From the NCBI GenBank assembly GCA_039881045.1, contig JAYWVB010000015.1:186001-250000 (forward strand): 64,000 nucleotides of DNA. Direction: 5' to 3'. The notes beneath the pieces are model-generated. The model saw only the letters and a list, made by a program, of their open reading frames with translations. It had not been told where the DNA came from and searched no databases. This document shows, in pieces, positions 46,443-57,381 of this stretch (positions within the stretch are counted from its first letter, which is position 1; the number at the start of each line of letters is the position of its first letter). This DNA comes from Chaetomium olivaceum (taxonomy: Eukaryota > Ascomycota > Sordariomycetes > Sordariales > Chaetomiaceae). The position numbers were made by a program, and so were the translations under genes.

Positions 46443-47571
46443 GGGGTGTGGGAAGTTGTGGTTGGGCTGGGATGTTGTTCTTTTGTACCATCAGCATACC
46501 CCTTTTATCACTTGTTACTTGCTTGCTAGGGGCGATTTGGGGCGGGTATTCATACAATCTCGGGCCCCGTCTCCCATTGTGGAATTTTCTTGGTCGCCGG
46601 TTTACCATTCGGCTGGAGTATCTGTTTGCGTCACCGTTGCGGGCATTTTGGGAGTTGGGCGGGGAGGGAAAAAGCGGGCGTTTGGCTCGGTCTTTACTTG
46701 TATGGAGGGTGACTACTGGTATTCTGTTGTTGGGCTTATTTATGCTGTTACAACTGTGTGTTAAAATGAAGATCGCCTATTCTTTCTATGGGAGTCGAGC
46801 AATATCATACTTCGTTCCTCGTTCGTTGTAGAATAGAACGAGCTAGTGATACGGTTGGGTCTAACATGGCTCATCATCATAAAATGCACGTTCAACTACA
46901 GATGTCATGAGATCAATAGACAGTGATGTTCAAGGGCACAGCCAAGCAAAGAACGAGCTTTTCAAGATATCATAGGGGAGCCATCTCGGGTAACACTGCA
47001 TGGGGGGGAAAAGATGGACTCCAAGTGTAGAAGCTCCAGTTGTAGAAATGAAACAAAATTTATCCAGGATTCCGGAAGGTGTTTTATACAATTATTTACT
47101 TTATTTCCATCTTTCTTATTATTTTCTCCCAACTCTTCGTTCGTTGTTCTTCTACTTTCCTTTACACCAACTTACTTTTTTGGAGTTCAGCTTTTTTTTT
47201 GACTAGAGGGCGGTAGGACAGCATCCCCTAGCGGCAAACTTGACTTTACAGAAAAATGAATGATCCGAGGTTTCCTTGTATTTCTAGGGGCGCCCTGTAT
47301 GTGTATCTTCCCGACCCATCACCGTCCATGCACGCCGAAACTTATTAATTGGTATGCTTTAGGGGAAGCAAACCGACCCGTGACCGAGACCCTGTAGCAA
47401 GCCCGTCGCCGTCGTAGTACAAATAACCCAAGTAAGGCCCGCGAGGGAGGGTTCGCTCCCACGCGCCGCCCAGCCATCTGCGATAGCCATATGTGCCCAC
47501 CCGATCGAATGCAAATATGACATTAGACGTATTACTTGCCGCCGTTCTGAGGCAGCACCGTTCATTTTGTA
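46443..47571. other. Convergent 3' spacer
   Basis: 1.13 kb between the HAD gene and the metalloprotease gene. AT-rich from 47040 to 47210. Frames here have no recognisable content. Confidence 0.5.
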
Positions 47572-50081
47572 ATGATAACGGAGAAACCATCCAGCCATGG
47601 GCCGCAGCTGCCTGTGACACCACATATGTTGTAGCCCCTCGGGGGTATTAAGGTGTGTCTGAACACAAGTGTTAGCGGAGATGTCAATGATAACGAAAGA
47701 AATACATACGGATCACCGCCATGCGCATTGCCAAACAGCGGGCTTCTCCTGCCCAGGCTAGTTAAGACTTGGATACCGTCAATCCAAAAGCCGGAACGGA
47801 CAAAAAAGCCCGTGATGTACTCGCCACGCCGGATATCTGTCCACCCAAGTCAGTAATTGGTTTCGTTCGCGAGGGATAACATGGCCGCGGTGCGTACCCA
47901 TATCAAACATGTCCCCGCCCGCCTTCCCGCCCTTCTTCCCAAACAATTGCCTCGAACCGTCATCATACACAAATTCCATCCCGTCCACTGCCGACCCATG
48001 GTAAACCACCACCTTCGACAACACCCGGTCTGGCTTTAGTACACTCATGAACACAACTTCGTGCCCCTCAGACCCCTCCATCTGCGACAAGCCTAGCTTC
48101 TTGCCCCTCAACGCCGCCTTGGGCAAGCCGGGCACAGCGCTAGGGATTCGTACGCATGTCGCCTCCTTAGAACAGAGCTTGTTGAAATCATCCACCTCCA
48201 ACGCGCCGCCACCGTAGGATTTGACCGAGATCCGCAACCGACTTTTCTTTTTCGTTTCTGGAAGCCTCCCGCGCAAGTCGTGCTCACTTAGGGAGATAGA
48301 CCGTTGAACGGGCCCGCCGTTCTCGGGCGGGTATTCGATCCACGCATGGCAGACGTCGTCGCCCTCGCTATAGATCTCGACGTAGGCCACCCCCGTGGCG
48401 GCGGTTACGGTGAGTGTGCCACCCTCCATTGGCCAGCCCTGGACGCTGTCGTCCGGGTTCAAGACTGGATCGTTAGGGAGGCGGAAGCAGGGGTGGCTGC
48501 GGAAGTGAAGACAGTCGAGGCGATGCCAAGTGCACTCGTCTCCTTGGGAGACAGGGCCGCCTTTTGAGTGTGTTCGGGTGGAATACGCTTCACGTGTAAG
48601 GAAGGTTCGGTGGAGGGTGACATAGTCTCTGAGCATAACGCCGCTTTCCTGATGAGGTAGGCCGAAGAGATGGCCCGTCTCATGCAAATGGGCACCAATT
48701 CCAATGTTGGCTGCCTCCCAAGAGCTTCCGGCATCGTTACAGTCGTTACCGACGTGGTTGGTATCGGTTGGCGTACAGTCTGTGAAGGCCGGCACTATCT
48801 CCTCAAAGCACGTTGGATAGCTTTGGAGGCAGTGTGAACCAAAGATGCCCAGATGCAGATCGCCGGCGCGGCCGCCGAGTGCGGCGTGGCCGACGATGGT
48901 TTTGGATTCCGTGTCCCAATGTGCGTCCAGAAGCAAAACCGACACGTACAGCTTCTGACCTGGAAGTGGCTTGAAGTATTCTCGCACGGCATCTGCTGTG
49001 ATACCGTAGAGACCCCCTGCGTCTGTGGCCTTCGAGTTTTGCTGTGCCAGGTTGAGACCTCGAAGCTCGGCCACTGTTTTTTCTGTCCGAATAATATGCA
49101 CCCGTGCTTCAGATCGAAGGATACCGTTATCCCTGTCCCGGAGGTTTGCCGCGCCCGTGGTCCATTCTTCCTCAAACCTAAAAGCACGCCGGCCAAGCTT
49201 GTTGCGCGACATTTGCTCGGCCGTGAACGCCTGCCATAGGTAAGCAGCCATGCGGAACTTACGGACCGCAGTCTCCAGTCCATTCCCTTCCCTCTCCATC
49301 CGCGCTGGTACGGCGTCAAAGGTTCCGGGTGAGTCTTTCGCCAACATAATCGCCAACTGTAGCGGAGGGGCGCCGATGGGCGGAATCATGTGAACTGTCA
49401 GGTGAGAAGAATGGATAGGGTTGGAGGACCCGCTGTTGGCAAGTTTTGGGCTAGAAAAGTCGAACCGCAAGCGGTTGGCGCCAGGCATCAGATACACCAG
49501 CGCCTTGAAGCAAGAGTTGTGTACTGGCCATGATATCGGGGGGAAACTGTCGTCGGGGCGGCTGACGGTAAGTGTACCGTCAAGGGATTGGTGAAATTGG
49601 TCGCCGATAGTGCCGTGGACGAGTAGAACCTTTTGGTAGACCTGCTTCTCGTCAGTAACCACATACGCGAGCCCAAGCTGCGACGCCCGGGGACCTTGGG
49701 GATACTCACCCACGAACTATCTGCCACGTTTGTGATTCGAGGAGAATACTGAGAAACTGGCAAACTCGGTCCTCGTCCACCTGGCACCGGGGACCCCAGA
49801 CCGATCATGCCCGAAACACTATATCGATTGCTGCCGCCATTTGGGTAGAGCTGAGATTGCGGCCTTGGAATAGCAGTAGCTGGAGGAGGTAGCGGTTGGT
49901 CTTTGACTTGCAGGTTCAGGGCCGGATCTGACTGTGCTCCAATCGAAGGGGGTGTCAATGAGCCGCTAGTAGGAGTCGTGTTGTTCCCAGCTTCGCTCGA
50001 TTCATCCGTCGACCGCTCGGTTCTGAAGCTTGCCCTTGACCGTTTCCGCAGCTCCTTGAAATTCAAGAACGAAGGGGCCAT
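47572..50081 (-). CDS. Zinc metalloprotease, YIL108W-like, with C-terminal jacalin-like domain
   Basis: Four exons: 50081-49710, 49641-47898, 47836-47710 and 47658-47572. The N-terminal 124 residues are Ser/Pro-rich and disordered. A beta-rich region (VLLVHGTIGDQF) precedes the peptidase domain with HETGHLFGLPH (His444, Glu445, His448, His454), a metzincin-type HExxHxxGxxH, followed by a Met-turn-like SGVML. Cysteine-rich loops surround it. The C-terminal third resembles a jacalin-type lectin fold, ending across introns 2 and 3 in GDIRRGEYITGFFVRSGFWID and GPWLDGFSVIITK. No signal peptide, so an intracellular location is inferred. The substrate is unknown. All junctions keep frame; other frames in the last exon give non-conserved tails and were rejected. 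Confidence 0.85.
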
Positions 50082-52584
50082 ATTTGTTAATGGCAGTGAG
50101 TAGCCACGCCCCGTCTTCAGTCGAGAAGAGCAAAGGTGGGAGAAGCCAAGCGACTGATGTGTCGCATGGATGGGTCCTGGGAGCGCCTCGAGCCAACAGA
50201 AAAGATAGCCGTGATCAACACTTTGCGGTGTGAAACGAGCGAAACAAGACGGCGGTCGTGCAGGTACACATGCGAAAACACCCGTGCCACAGAGAGCTTC
50301 CCAAGGTGGGAAAAAAGCGGCCCTCCCCACGCTTCCCACTGTCGAGCAACGCGGCCAAGTGTGTTTCTAAGTGAGCGATGGATGACGTATGTAGTGTGTT
50401 CAATTGGTTCCTACCGAGTTACACCCTGCCATTAATCGGACGGCTGGCTTGTTGAGTGATAACTAAATACCTCCTTTGTGGGATTAAGTACCAGGATCAG
50501 CTGCCGTGTTCCGAGTATGGGAGCGCAAGGTTCCCAGTCTCGCCCTTCCAGGCACGCTCCGCCGAGCGTTGGAGGTTGCGGCGAAGCGATCGAGATGAGC
50601 TGGAAGATGGAGCCTACGATGGAGCCGGATGATGGAGCCGAACAACTGGTCTGTCGATCCTAGCGGCTGGGTGGAAGGAAACCAGGGCAACGATAAGGAC
50701 CCCCGGCCCCGGCGATTGAGAATGCTGGTTTCCTCGAATTTTCGAATTTTGTTCCAGATCGGACGGAGAGTCGGATGTTGGCGGAGAGCAAGGAACTGGA
50801 ATGTTGGGAACCGGGAAGAGGCTCAGTCGAAACAAGGAATCCAAAGACTGCAACACAAACTCTAGGATGGCCGGCGAAACAAGGGGCGAAAACGCAGCAA
50901 AAGAAAGGGAGGTGAATTTGAAGAGATGGAAGAAGCTAGGAACAAGTTCGAGATGCACGGCTCCGGGGACCTGTCAAAGTTTTTTTTACCTTGATCTTGC
51001 CAACCACACAGTACTAACAGAAAACTTTCACTTCCCGGTCCTCTTGCTATCTCCACCAAAAGAGGAAGCAGTAATCAGCGCGGGGCTGAATACGATGTCG
51101 TCAGGAGCTATGGGTGTGTTGACAGAGGCGCCCCTTCCCCTTTTGATCTTCCTGCGGGATGCAGAGCGAAGTCTGAGTTTTTATCGTTGCAAGAGTTCCC
51201 CGAAGGTGGCTGCCAACAATCCAGTCTACCTCGGGTAACGATTTGGTACTCTGGAACCGATTGCGAACCATGCCAGTGAGATGAATGATGCCATTTGACG
51301 GCATAAAAAGGTGTGTTGTTCCAGATCCCAGGTCGTTGGCCGAAAACGGAAAATACGAGGTAAGCCGTGAGTGAGCAAGGCGCTAGCGGCATGCTGATCC
51401 GATCTGTTGCGGCGAGCGTTTGGAAGGGACATAAAGTCTAAACCACACGTGGAGGGTATTTTACTTTGTTTCGCTCTCCCCTCTGGCCAAAAAAAAAGCC
51501 GAACTCCAAAGAAAACAAGTTATTGTAAAAGAATAGAAGGAAAGGGGGAAAAAGAGACGAGGAAAGAAACCTGAAGAATAGAAACCGAGTAAATGGAAAA
51601 GGGGTTCGTTAGGCTTCTCTGGATAACCTTTGTCTTGTCCTATATCTATGGTACCTGCTTCGACCATGGAGCCCCTGACTAGTGGGTCGTTTCGTGGTCA
51701 CAATTGGGTCTCTATCTCAGGTGTTGAATGGACGCATGTATTCATATGTACAAAATATCAAAGCGCATGCAGAGCGAGGGTGGCAGGTAAAGAGGGTGTG
51801 CCCTTTCTGGTGTAGTGTAGTTTCAGTTACCCAGCTATATTGAGGGAGCTATGGTGTCGTAGCCCGGTCACCGCCAGAATCCTCACAAACGGCACGGCAA
51901 GTCTTGCCCGGTTCAAATGGAAGTTGTGGCTGTTACTTTGAGGGTGTAGAAATGCCCGCAGATTTTTGGAGCATTCAGTGTCTAACCGAATCCCGCTCGA
52001 GGTCCCATCGTCACTGTTCACCTGTGTACAGTGGAGTTGTCACAACAGGATGAGGGAAGAGCTCTGCTCGTTGTTTGCTGGTGGGGACCAGCCATGAATG
52101 GAAATGCTGGGAATGCACAATGCAACCAACAAATTTGCTGGTCAAAGGACCCCTGGCAGCCTGGCAAGCTCCCGCAATTCGCCCTGTGCCGCAGCTGCAG
52201 ACAGTGGGCCAGTGCTCAGCTGGGTAATCTGCCGGTTTCCACAGGAATGTGAATTTGCTCCTGTTCTTGCCCGGGCTTTCCAACCTCAACTCCTGCGCAA
52301 CTCCCTTTGTTTCCCGTGTTGAAGCGCCGGCGGCTGTGTACCGAATAAAGTGACTAGCCATAAAGCAGTCTAAGATTTTGGCATCACACAATCCCCCGTG
52401 GCCGGGAACTAAAAGTCTCGACGGCACCTCGACCAGTCCTCCTCGTTCACGGCGGTTTTAGGCGCCCGGCGCTGCAACCATCCAATCGCCCCTAGACCTC
52501 ACATTCTCCTCGTCCGCACTGGCACCCCCGCCACCAAACCGGTATCGACTTTTTGCATGCCTGCAAAATCATTTCATCGGCAAG
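50082..52584. other. Divergent intergenic region (2.5 kb)
   Basis: Between the metalloprotease and the WHI5-like gene, transcribed away from each other. It must carry both promoters. Purine-rich stretches at 50780-50990 and 51480-51610. Frames to 145 codons show no recognisable family. A long leader for one of the genes is possible. Confidence 0.5.
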
Positions 52585-53674
52585 ATGATGTCGTCGCCAT
52601 TGAAGAAGCAGCCCGAGGCTGTGGCGGATAGGGTGCTCAAGAGGGCTGAAATCAGCAAGGTATGGTTTCTGCCTCCCTTGGCAGGGGTGTGAAGCTGACA
52701 AGTACTCATTTTTGCCTCAGATGGCCCGGAGGTTACAAAACCGTCTCGCCCTTGCCCAGTTCAAGACGAAGCACAACTTGGTGAACGAGACACTGGATAT
52801 GATCGAGCCCAAGTTCGAACAGGAGATGCGCCGCCGACGGTTGCAAGACGGCGATATCCTGTCCGACTCGTCTTCGAGCGCCTCAGACCTCCCATACCCC
52901 TCCCGGACACTCATGAGCTCGCCGCTCAAAGCGCCGCTATTTTCGGATGCCATTGGGTCCAGCAACGGTAGCACCGGGCACAGGAAGCGTACCTACCTCG
53001 CCTCCTTTGACGACAATGCGTTTTCGAGTCCGAGCAAGCGTTTCCGCCAGTCTCCTACGGCACACCGGTCTTTTTCGAGTCATCACCCTTATATCCAGTC
53101 ATCACCGATAAAACCGAGGCGGCAGCAGCACTTTACCACGTCAACAGGACCTGATCTGTCGTTCTACTCTGGATCCAAGCAGATCAGCGACGTCCTTACT
53201 AGCACGAACTATGCGGCCAATTCGGATGACGAGGACGACCTTCCCACCCACTCGTTTCACACCAGCCACGTTAGGGTATCGCCGCCCCGGACACCACCGA
53301 TGCGGAGCCGCACCTTGATGAAGAAGCCGAGGGACAGGCAGCCGACGGCGAACGAGTCTAAATCTGGCGAGGAGGGTGCAGATTTGCTGTTATATCTAGC
53401 AGCATCGCCTTCGCCGGCAAACCCGCCGAGGAACAGGATGGACCCCCCGTCGACACCACCACCGAAGAACAAGCTTGCGCTGCCGTCATCGATGATGACG
53501 ACCCCTGGCGGCGGCAACCCCTATCCGGCCACCCCCGGGCTTGGGTTTGACTTTGCTGAGTTCCTCCACATGACGCCCAGCCCGGCGCAAAAGCCGTGGA
53601 AAACCCCTCTCACGGGGAAGACGCCGCGCAGTGTGGCAAGGAGGCGCCTCACATTTGACGACATACCATCTTGA
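52585..53674 (+). CDS. WHI5/NRM1-like G1/S transcriptional repressor
   Basis: Probably a corepressor of SBF/MBF cell-cycle transcription. Exons 52585-52659 and 52721-53674, 342 residues. A short Whi5-type motif follows the first junction (RLQNRLALAQFKTKHN), and nothing else is an ordered domain. The rest is Ser/Pro-rich with many SP/TP sites (SSPLK, SSPSK, QSPT, VSPPRTPP, STPPP, ATPG, MTPSP, KTPLTGKTPR), as expected of a CDK-phosphorylated regulator, and basic patches that could be NLSs (KKPRDR, RRRLTF). Start MMSSPLKKQP itself has a CDK-type site. Identity rests on one short motif and composition, so the choice between WHI5 and NRM1 is open. Confidence 0.65.
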
Positions 53675-55266
53675 GGACAACTGGTTATATTACGAAGTTG
53701 GCTTTCTTTTGTCGACCCTACCCCAACCAAACTTTCGTCATCATCTTTCTGCCTCCTTTCGCCTATTTTCGACTGCGGCGAGGCACAAGACTGTTTTTGC
53801 GCTACACCTTTTGATACCTTTTTGGCCGACACTCCGGCTATTCTGCAACTTTCGTGTTTTTTTTTATCTCCCCTTATGTCCTACAATTGGGAGCATCGGC
53901 GTTCCGGTTATGGTGGGTTCACTCCTATTCACTAATCACACCTCGAGACTGTCAACGACATCACACCAACCCCTGTCTGTGAGCAAGCAGCAGTACACGA
54001 TATCCACTAAAAATTGCGTACGAGCGAGCAATGCCATTGAGCGCAGCGAGCCTGGATCCGCTACTTCCCTTTGTTTACGACGATTTTCCTTCCTTGAATT
54101 TGAGGCGGAACCCAGTTGGGTGGTACGGCAGGGGTCGAGCAGCACCAAGGGATTGAATACCGAGTGTACGACGGATGAGCTGAGTGTGTGGATGGATGCA
54201 TTGGGGATTGGGGCAAGCTTGGGTCGGCAGCGGAGGCGCGGGACACCGAGGGGGCGCGCGGGACATTTGTTGGCTCGGGGTTCAATTGTTGGTTGGAATG
54301 GCGCTTTGAGTGCTTGCAGGCCAATGAAATCGGTTGCTGGGGAACCCCGCGCCGGGGACGCGCGCCGCGACTTTTCGAGTTCGGTTCGCGTGTTCGTGGC
54401 GTTACGTGGCGGGAACCAATCAGATTGCTGTTCTGGAATGGGCGGTGGAGCGATTCTTGTCTCGCGGGAGCTGAGCTTGGGACGGGAGGCGCTTGTTGGC
54501 GGAACCCCTGAGAAGTCGTCGCCTTGATGCAGAAGCGATGTTAGCGGCGATTGGAAGAATTGAACAATGCATGATGAATGCGCGCATGAAATGGCGGCCA
54601 TGAAATCGGTGATGCGTTGGCAAAACCCTGAACTCCCTCTCGACCCCCCTTCCTCCGAGACAGCCACTCGCCGAGTCTGCTGCTTGGGCGGCTGGACAAG
54701 TACAGAGCACGACATGAAGTGAGACTCACTATTCCATAGTCATTCATCAGGGACATCTAATACAATTCGTAGACAAGGTCTGCCAAACGAGTGGAAAAAA
54801 TTCGTATTCTCATGCGCAAGCAGAGCTTCAAGACAGTCAAGCGAGCGTTGGGGTATCCTCGTTCCTCATACACACTTCATCTCTCGTACCCACACCCCAT
54901 TTTCATCCTCAACGGGAAATCTGCCCTCGAAGCCTTTCCTTTACTGGGTGGGCATCAGCACCTAACCTAACCAGCCATCAGCTGAAATCCTCAGGCAGCA
55001 GAGGTTGCAGTCAGCCATACCTCTAAGGCTGATACCCTCGCTCCAGTACCAAGCTTTCTTCGTACATGTCCAAACCTGCGGCATCTGATAGGGAGGTCGC
55101 GGCCAAACGGCAGTGTCATCCCAGCCGAGGATAGGATAGGATAGGACGGAAAACCCACGCTTCCCCCGAGCAGCCACAACCAAGCAACAGACTCGAAACA
55201 AAAACAAGTAACCGCCGCAAACGCCACCCATCCATACATAGCATAGGACAGTAGTCACCCATATCA
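53675..55266. other. Convergent 3' spacer (1.6 kb)
   Basis: Open frames on both strands (to 298 codons, 53631-54527 plus) overlap each other and the end of the WHI5-like gene; none has recognised content or ATG with splice context. (GGATA)n at about 55129-55143. No gene supported. Confidence 0.5.
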
Positions 55267-57381
55267 TCACATGGCCTTCCCCACACTTCCCATACTACCC
55301 AAGCTACCCCCATTCAACCTCCCCCCATTAACCCTCCCACTCATACCCCCACCACTTCCACTAGCACCACCGCCCGCAGTAGCCCACCTCCCCGTAGCGC
55401 CAGGCCCTACATCAGGACCAGGGTCGCTCCAGTCCATAGTGCTGCCGCGGTTGTTGTCGTCGGCCGACATGGCGCTGACGCCGGACGAGTACTTGGAGTA
55501 CTTGGAGTAGCGGGACGAGAACGACTCGGCGCGTGTGCGTACGGGTGCGGGCGGGTTCATCGCCATCATTGATGGTTGGCTCGGCGGTCCCGGTTGGGGT
55601 TGGAAAAGGGGGAGTGGGGATGGGGCGGATCCAGCGGTGGCGGCGGTGCTGCTTGTGCGGCTGCCGGGGATGACGGGTCTGTTGCCGCCTGCAAGCAGTT
55701 CGGGGCGCTCGAGGTCGAAGGGGTCGGAGCGGAATTTGGTGCGCTGGTTGGTGGTTGTGGCTGTGGCCATGGAGCGGAGGGAGCCGGCGCTGTCGCGGTT
55801 GGCGTTGCTGTAGTTGTAGATTGTGCTGGGCTGGCGACCGACGGTGACGCTGTTGCTCCGGGAGCGGCGGATGTCGGCGACATAGGTGGTTGGTTTGGGC
55901 ACCGTGGGGGGCGGGTTGGGGATAGCGTTTGCGTCGCTGAAGGGATTGGCCGCGTTGACCTGGTTCACCGCGAGAGGTGCCGGTTTGGCCGAGGTATGGG
56001 CGATGGCGTTGGCGTCGCTGAAGGGGTTGTCGTTGCCGAAGCTGAGATCCAAACCACCTAGGAAGTTGTCACTAGAGTTGGCACGGCCGTTGACACGCGC
56101 GATGCTGGCTCGTCGTCGCTGTGCTTCGCGGTCGAGCTCCCCATCATCCATGTTGAGGAGCGTCAAGAAGTCGGGCTGTGAGCTCGTCACCTTCTTCTCC
56201 TGGATGGCACCCGGGCTTTTCTCCTGTGCGCTGCTGTTGCGGCGGCTAAATTTCTTGCCCAGTCCTGACCACCAATCCTTGAGACGATCCGTCGTGGTTG
56301 GCTCGGCTCCAATAATTCCTGAGCTGGAACGACTATGCTTCGTGGCGGGATCCATGAATTGGGAAGTGCCCCGGTCCAGGTTCACCGACGGCGCTGTTCG
56401 GTTTCTGATGTGGCCGCGAATTCTCTTGTAGTTGTGGCCGAGGGCAGCCTTGACCTTCACTGCCACGGGGGTTGGTCCAATACTCCCACGCGAAATCACA
56501 TAGCCGCCCTTCTCATCGCGGTCATAAGACGGAACCACATCGAGAGGTGTCAGGAGGGTGCTTCTCCTTTTCCTCTGCGTCCGGCGCCTCCACCACCAGA
56601 TGAAGAATGCGAGAACGCTGATAGCGACGACCCCACCAATGACGCCGCCAGCCACTGCCACGGTTGACTGGACCGCATTGTTGTCCGAGTTGGGTATCGC
56701 ACTCGCTTCTGTGTCTGTCGAGGTCGAACCTGTTGAGTCGGCTACTACGGCATCGGTCGGTGTTGGCAGCGACTCAATGGTGGTGAGGAGTGGTGTGGCT
56801 ACCGGGCCCAGTGGTAGGTCAGGAGGGGAGGACTCGGCGGGAGTGGGCTCCGACGAAGCCGCCGGTGTTTCTGCTACAGCCGGGGCTGTTACGCTGGCAT
56901 CAGCTTGACTGCTCTGTTCCACGGACGCTTGTGAGGGTGTTATGTCCGCAACGGCAGTGAAGGGCTGGGGAGTAGCGTCGGATGCCGGGAGAACGTCAGG
57001 TGAAGGTGATGGTGGGCGTGCCGAAGAGCCCGACTCACTGCCCTGGGCCTGCGCAACCCGCACCGAGCCGGAGGAAATAGTTGTGGTGGCAACTAGGGAG
57101 GGGCTTGTCGTACTTGTTGAACTCTGCTCGGCCGCTTCGTTGCCTGCATCTATGTCTGCGGCCGGCGCTGCTGCTAATCCGTTTGACGGGATCGCGGCTA
57201 TTGTGGTGGTAGGTCTGGTTGTGGGGGTGCTTGATGAACTGCTTGTTGAACTGCTTGTCGTGGTCACCGTAGTGACGCTGCTCACACGTGTAGATACCGC
57301 AGCCACGCGGGGGACTGCCGTACATCGCCGCCCGTTGAGAGTGGTGAGGAAAGCCCCCGATGGGAGCCCGCTCGATGCCAT
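55267..57381 (-). CDS. Single-pass mucin-like membrane protein (MID2/WSC-like architecture) with NPFxD motifs
   Basis: An intronless frame of 704 codons. Residues 1-240 are Ser/Thr/Ala/Pro-rich, likely O-mannosylated. One membrane helix (about 241-264, VAGGVIGGVVAISVLAFFIWWW) is followed by the basic stop-transfer RRRTQRKRR. The remaining 440 residues are a disordered cytoplasmic tail. No cleavable signal peptide is visible, so it may be a type III protein or lack a spliced leader exon. The tail has two identical nonapeptides NPFSDANAI at residues 452 and 479, each an NPFxD endocytic signal, plus Tyr-Ser-Lys repeats near the end (YSKYSKYS). Architecture suggests a cell-wall stress sensor or mucin-like anchor; no conserved extracellular domain is seen, so the role is inference. 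Confidence 0.75.
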   Translation of the reverse strand: MASSGLPSGAFLTTLNGRRCTAVPRVAAVSTRVSSVTTVTTTSSSTSSSSSTPTTRPTTTIAAIPSNGLAAAPAADIDAGNEAAEQSSTSTTSPSLVATTTISSGSVRVAQAQGSESGSSARPPSPSPDVLPASDATPQPFTAVADITPSQASVEQSSQADASVTAPAVAETPAASSEPTPAESSPPDLPLGPVATPLLTTIESLPTPTDAVVADSTGSTSTDTEASAIPNSDNNAVQSTVAVAGGVIGGVVAISVLAFFIWWWRRRTQRKRRSTLLTPLDVVPSYDRDEKGGYVISRGSIGPTPVAVKVKAALGHNYKRIRGHIRNRTAPSVNLDRGTSQFMDPATKHSRSSSGIIGAEPTTTDRLKDWWSGLGKKFSRRNSSAQEKSPGAIQEKKVTSSQPDFLTLLNMDDGELDREAQRRRASIARVNGRANSSDNFLGGLDLSFGNDNPFSDANAIAHTSAKPAPLAVNQVNAANPFSDANAIPNPPPTVPKPTTYVADIRRSRSNSVTVGRQPSTIYNYSNANRDSAGSLRSMATATTTNQRTKFRSDPFDLERPELLAGGNRPVIPGSRTSSTAATAGSAPSPLPLFQPQPGPPSQPSMMAMNPPAPVRTRAESFSSRYSKYSKYSSGVSAMSADDNNRGSTMDWSDPGPDVGPGATGRWATAGGGASGSGGGMSGRVNGGRLNGGSLGSMGSVGKAM

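Noticed and set aside
47345..47650. Two alternative frames extending the metalloprotease C-terminus
   Set aside because: Splicing at 47658 puts the last exon in the frame ending GPWLDGFSVIITK at 47572; the other frames have no jacalin-like content. I first suspected a frameshift here, but rereading showed ACACACC and no break.
53631..54527. 298-codon plus-strand frame after the WHI5-like gene
   Set aside because: It overlaps the WHI5-like end in another frame, has a 259-codon frame on the opposite strand, and resembles no protein.
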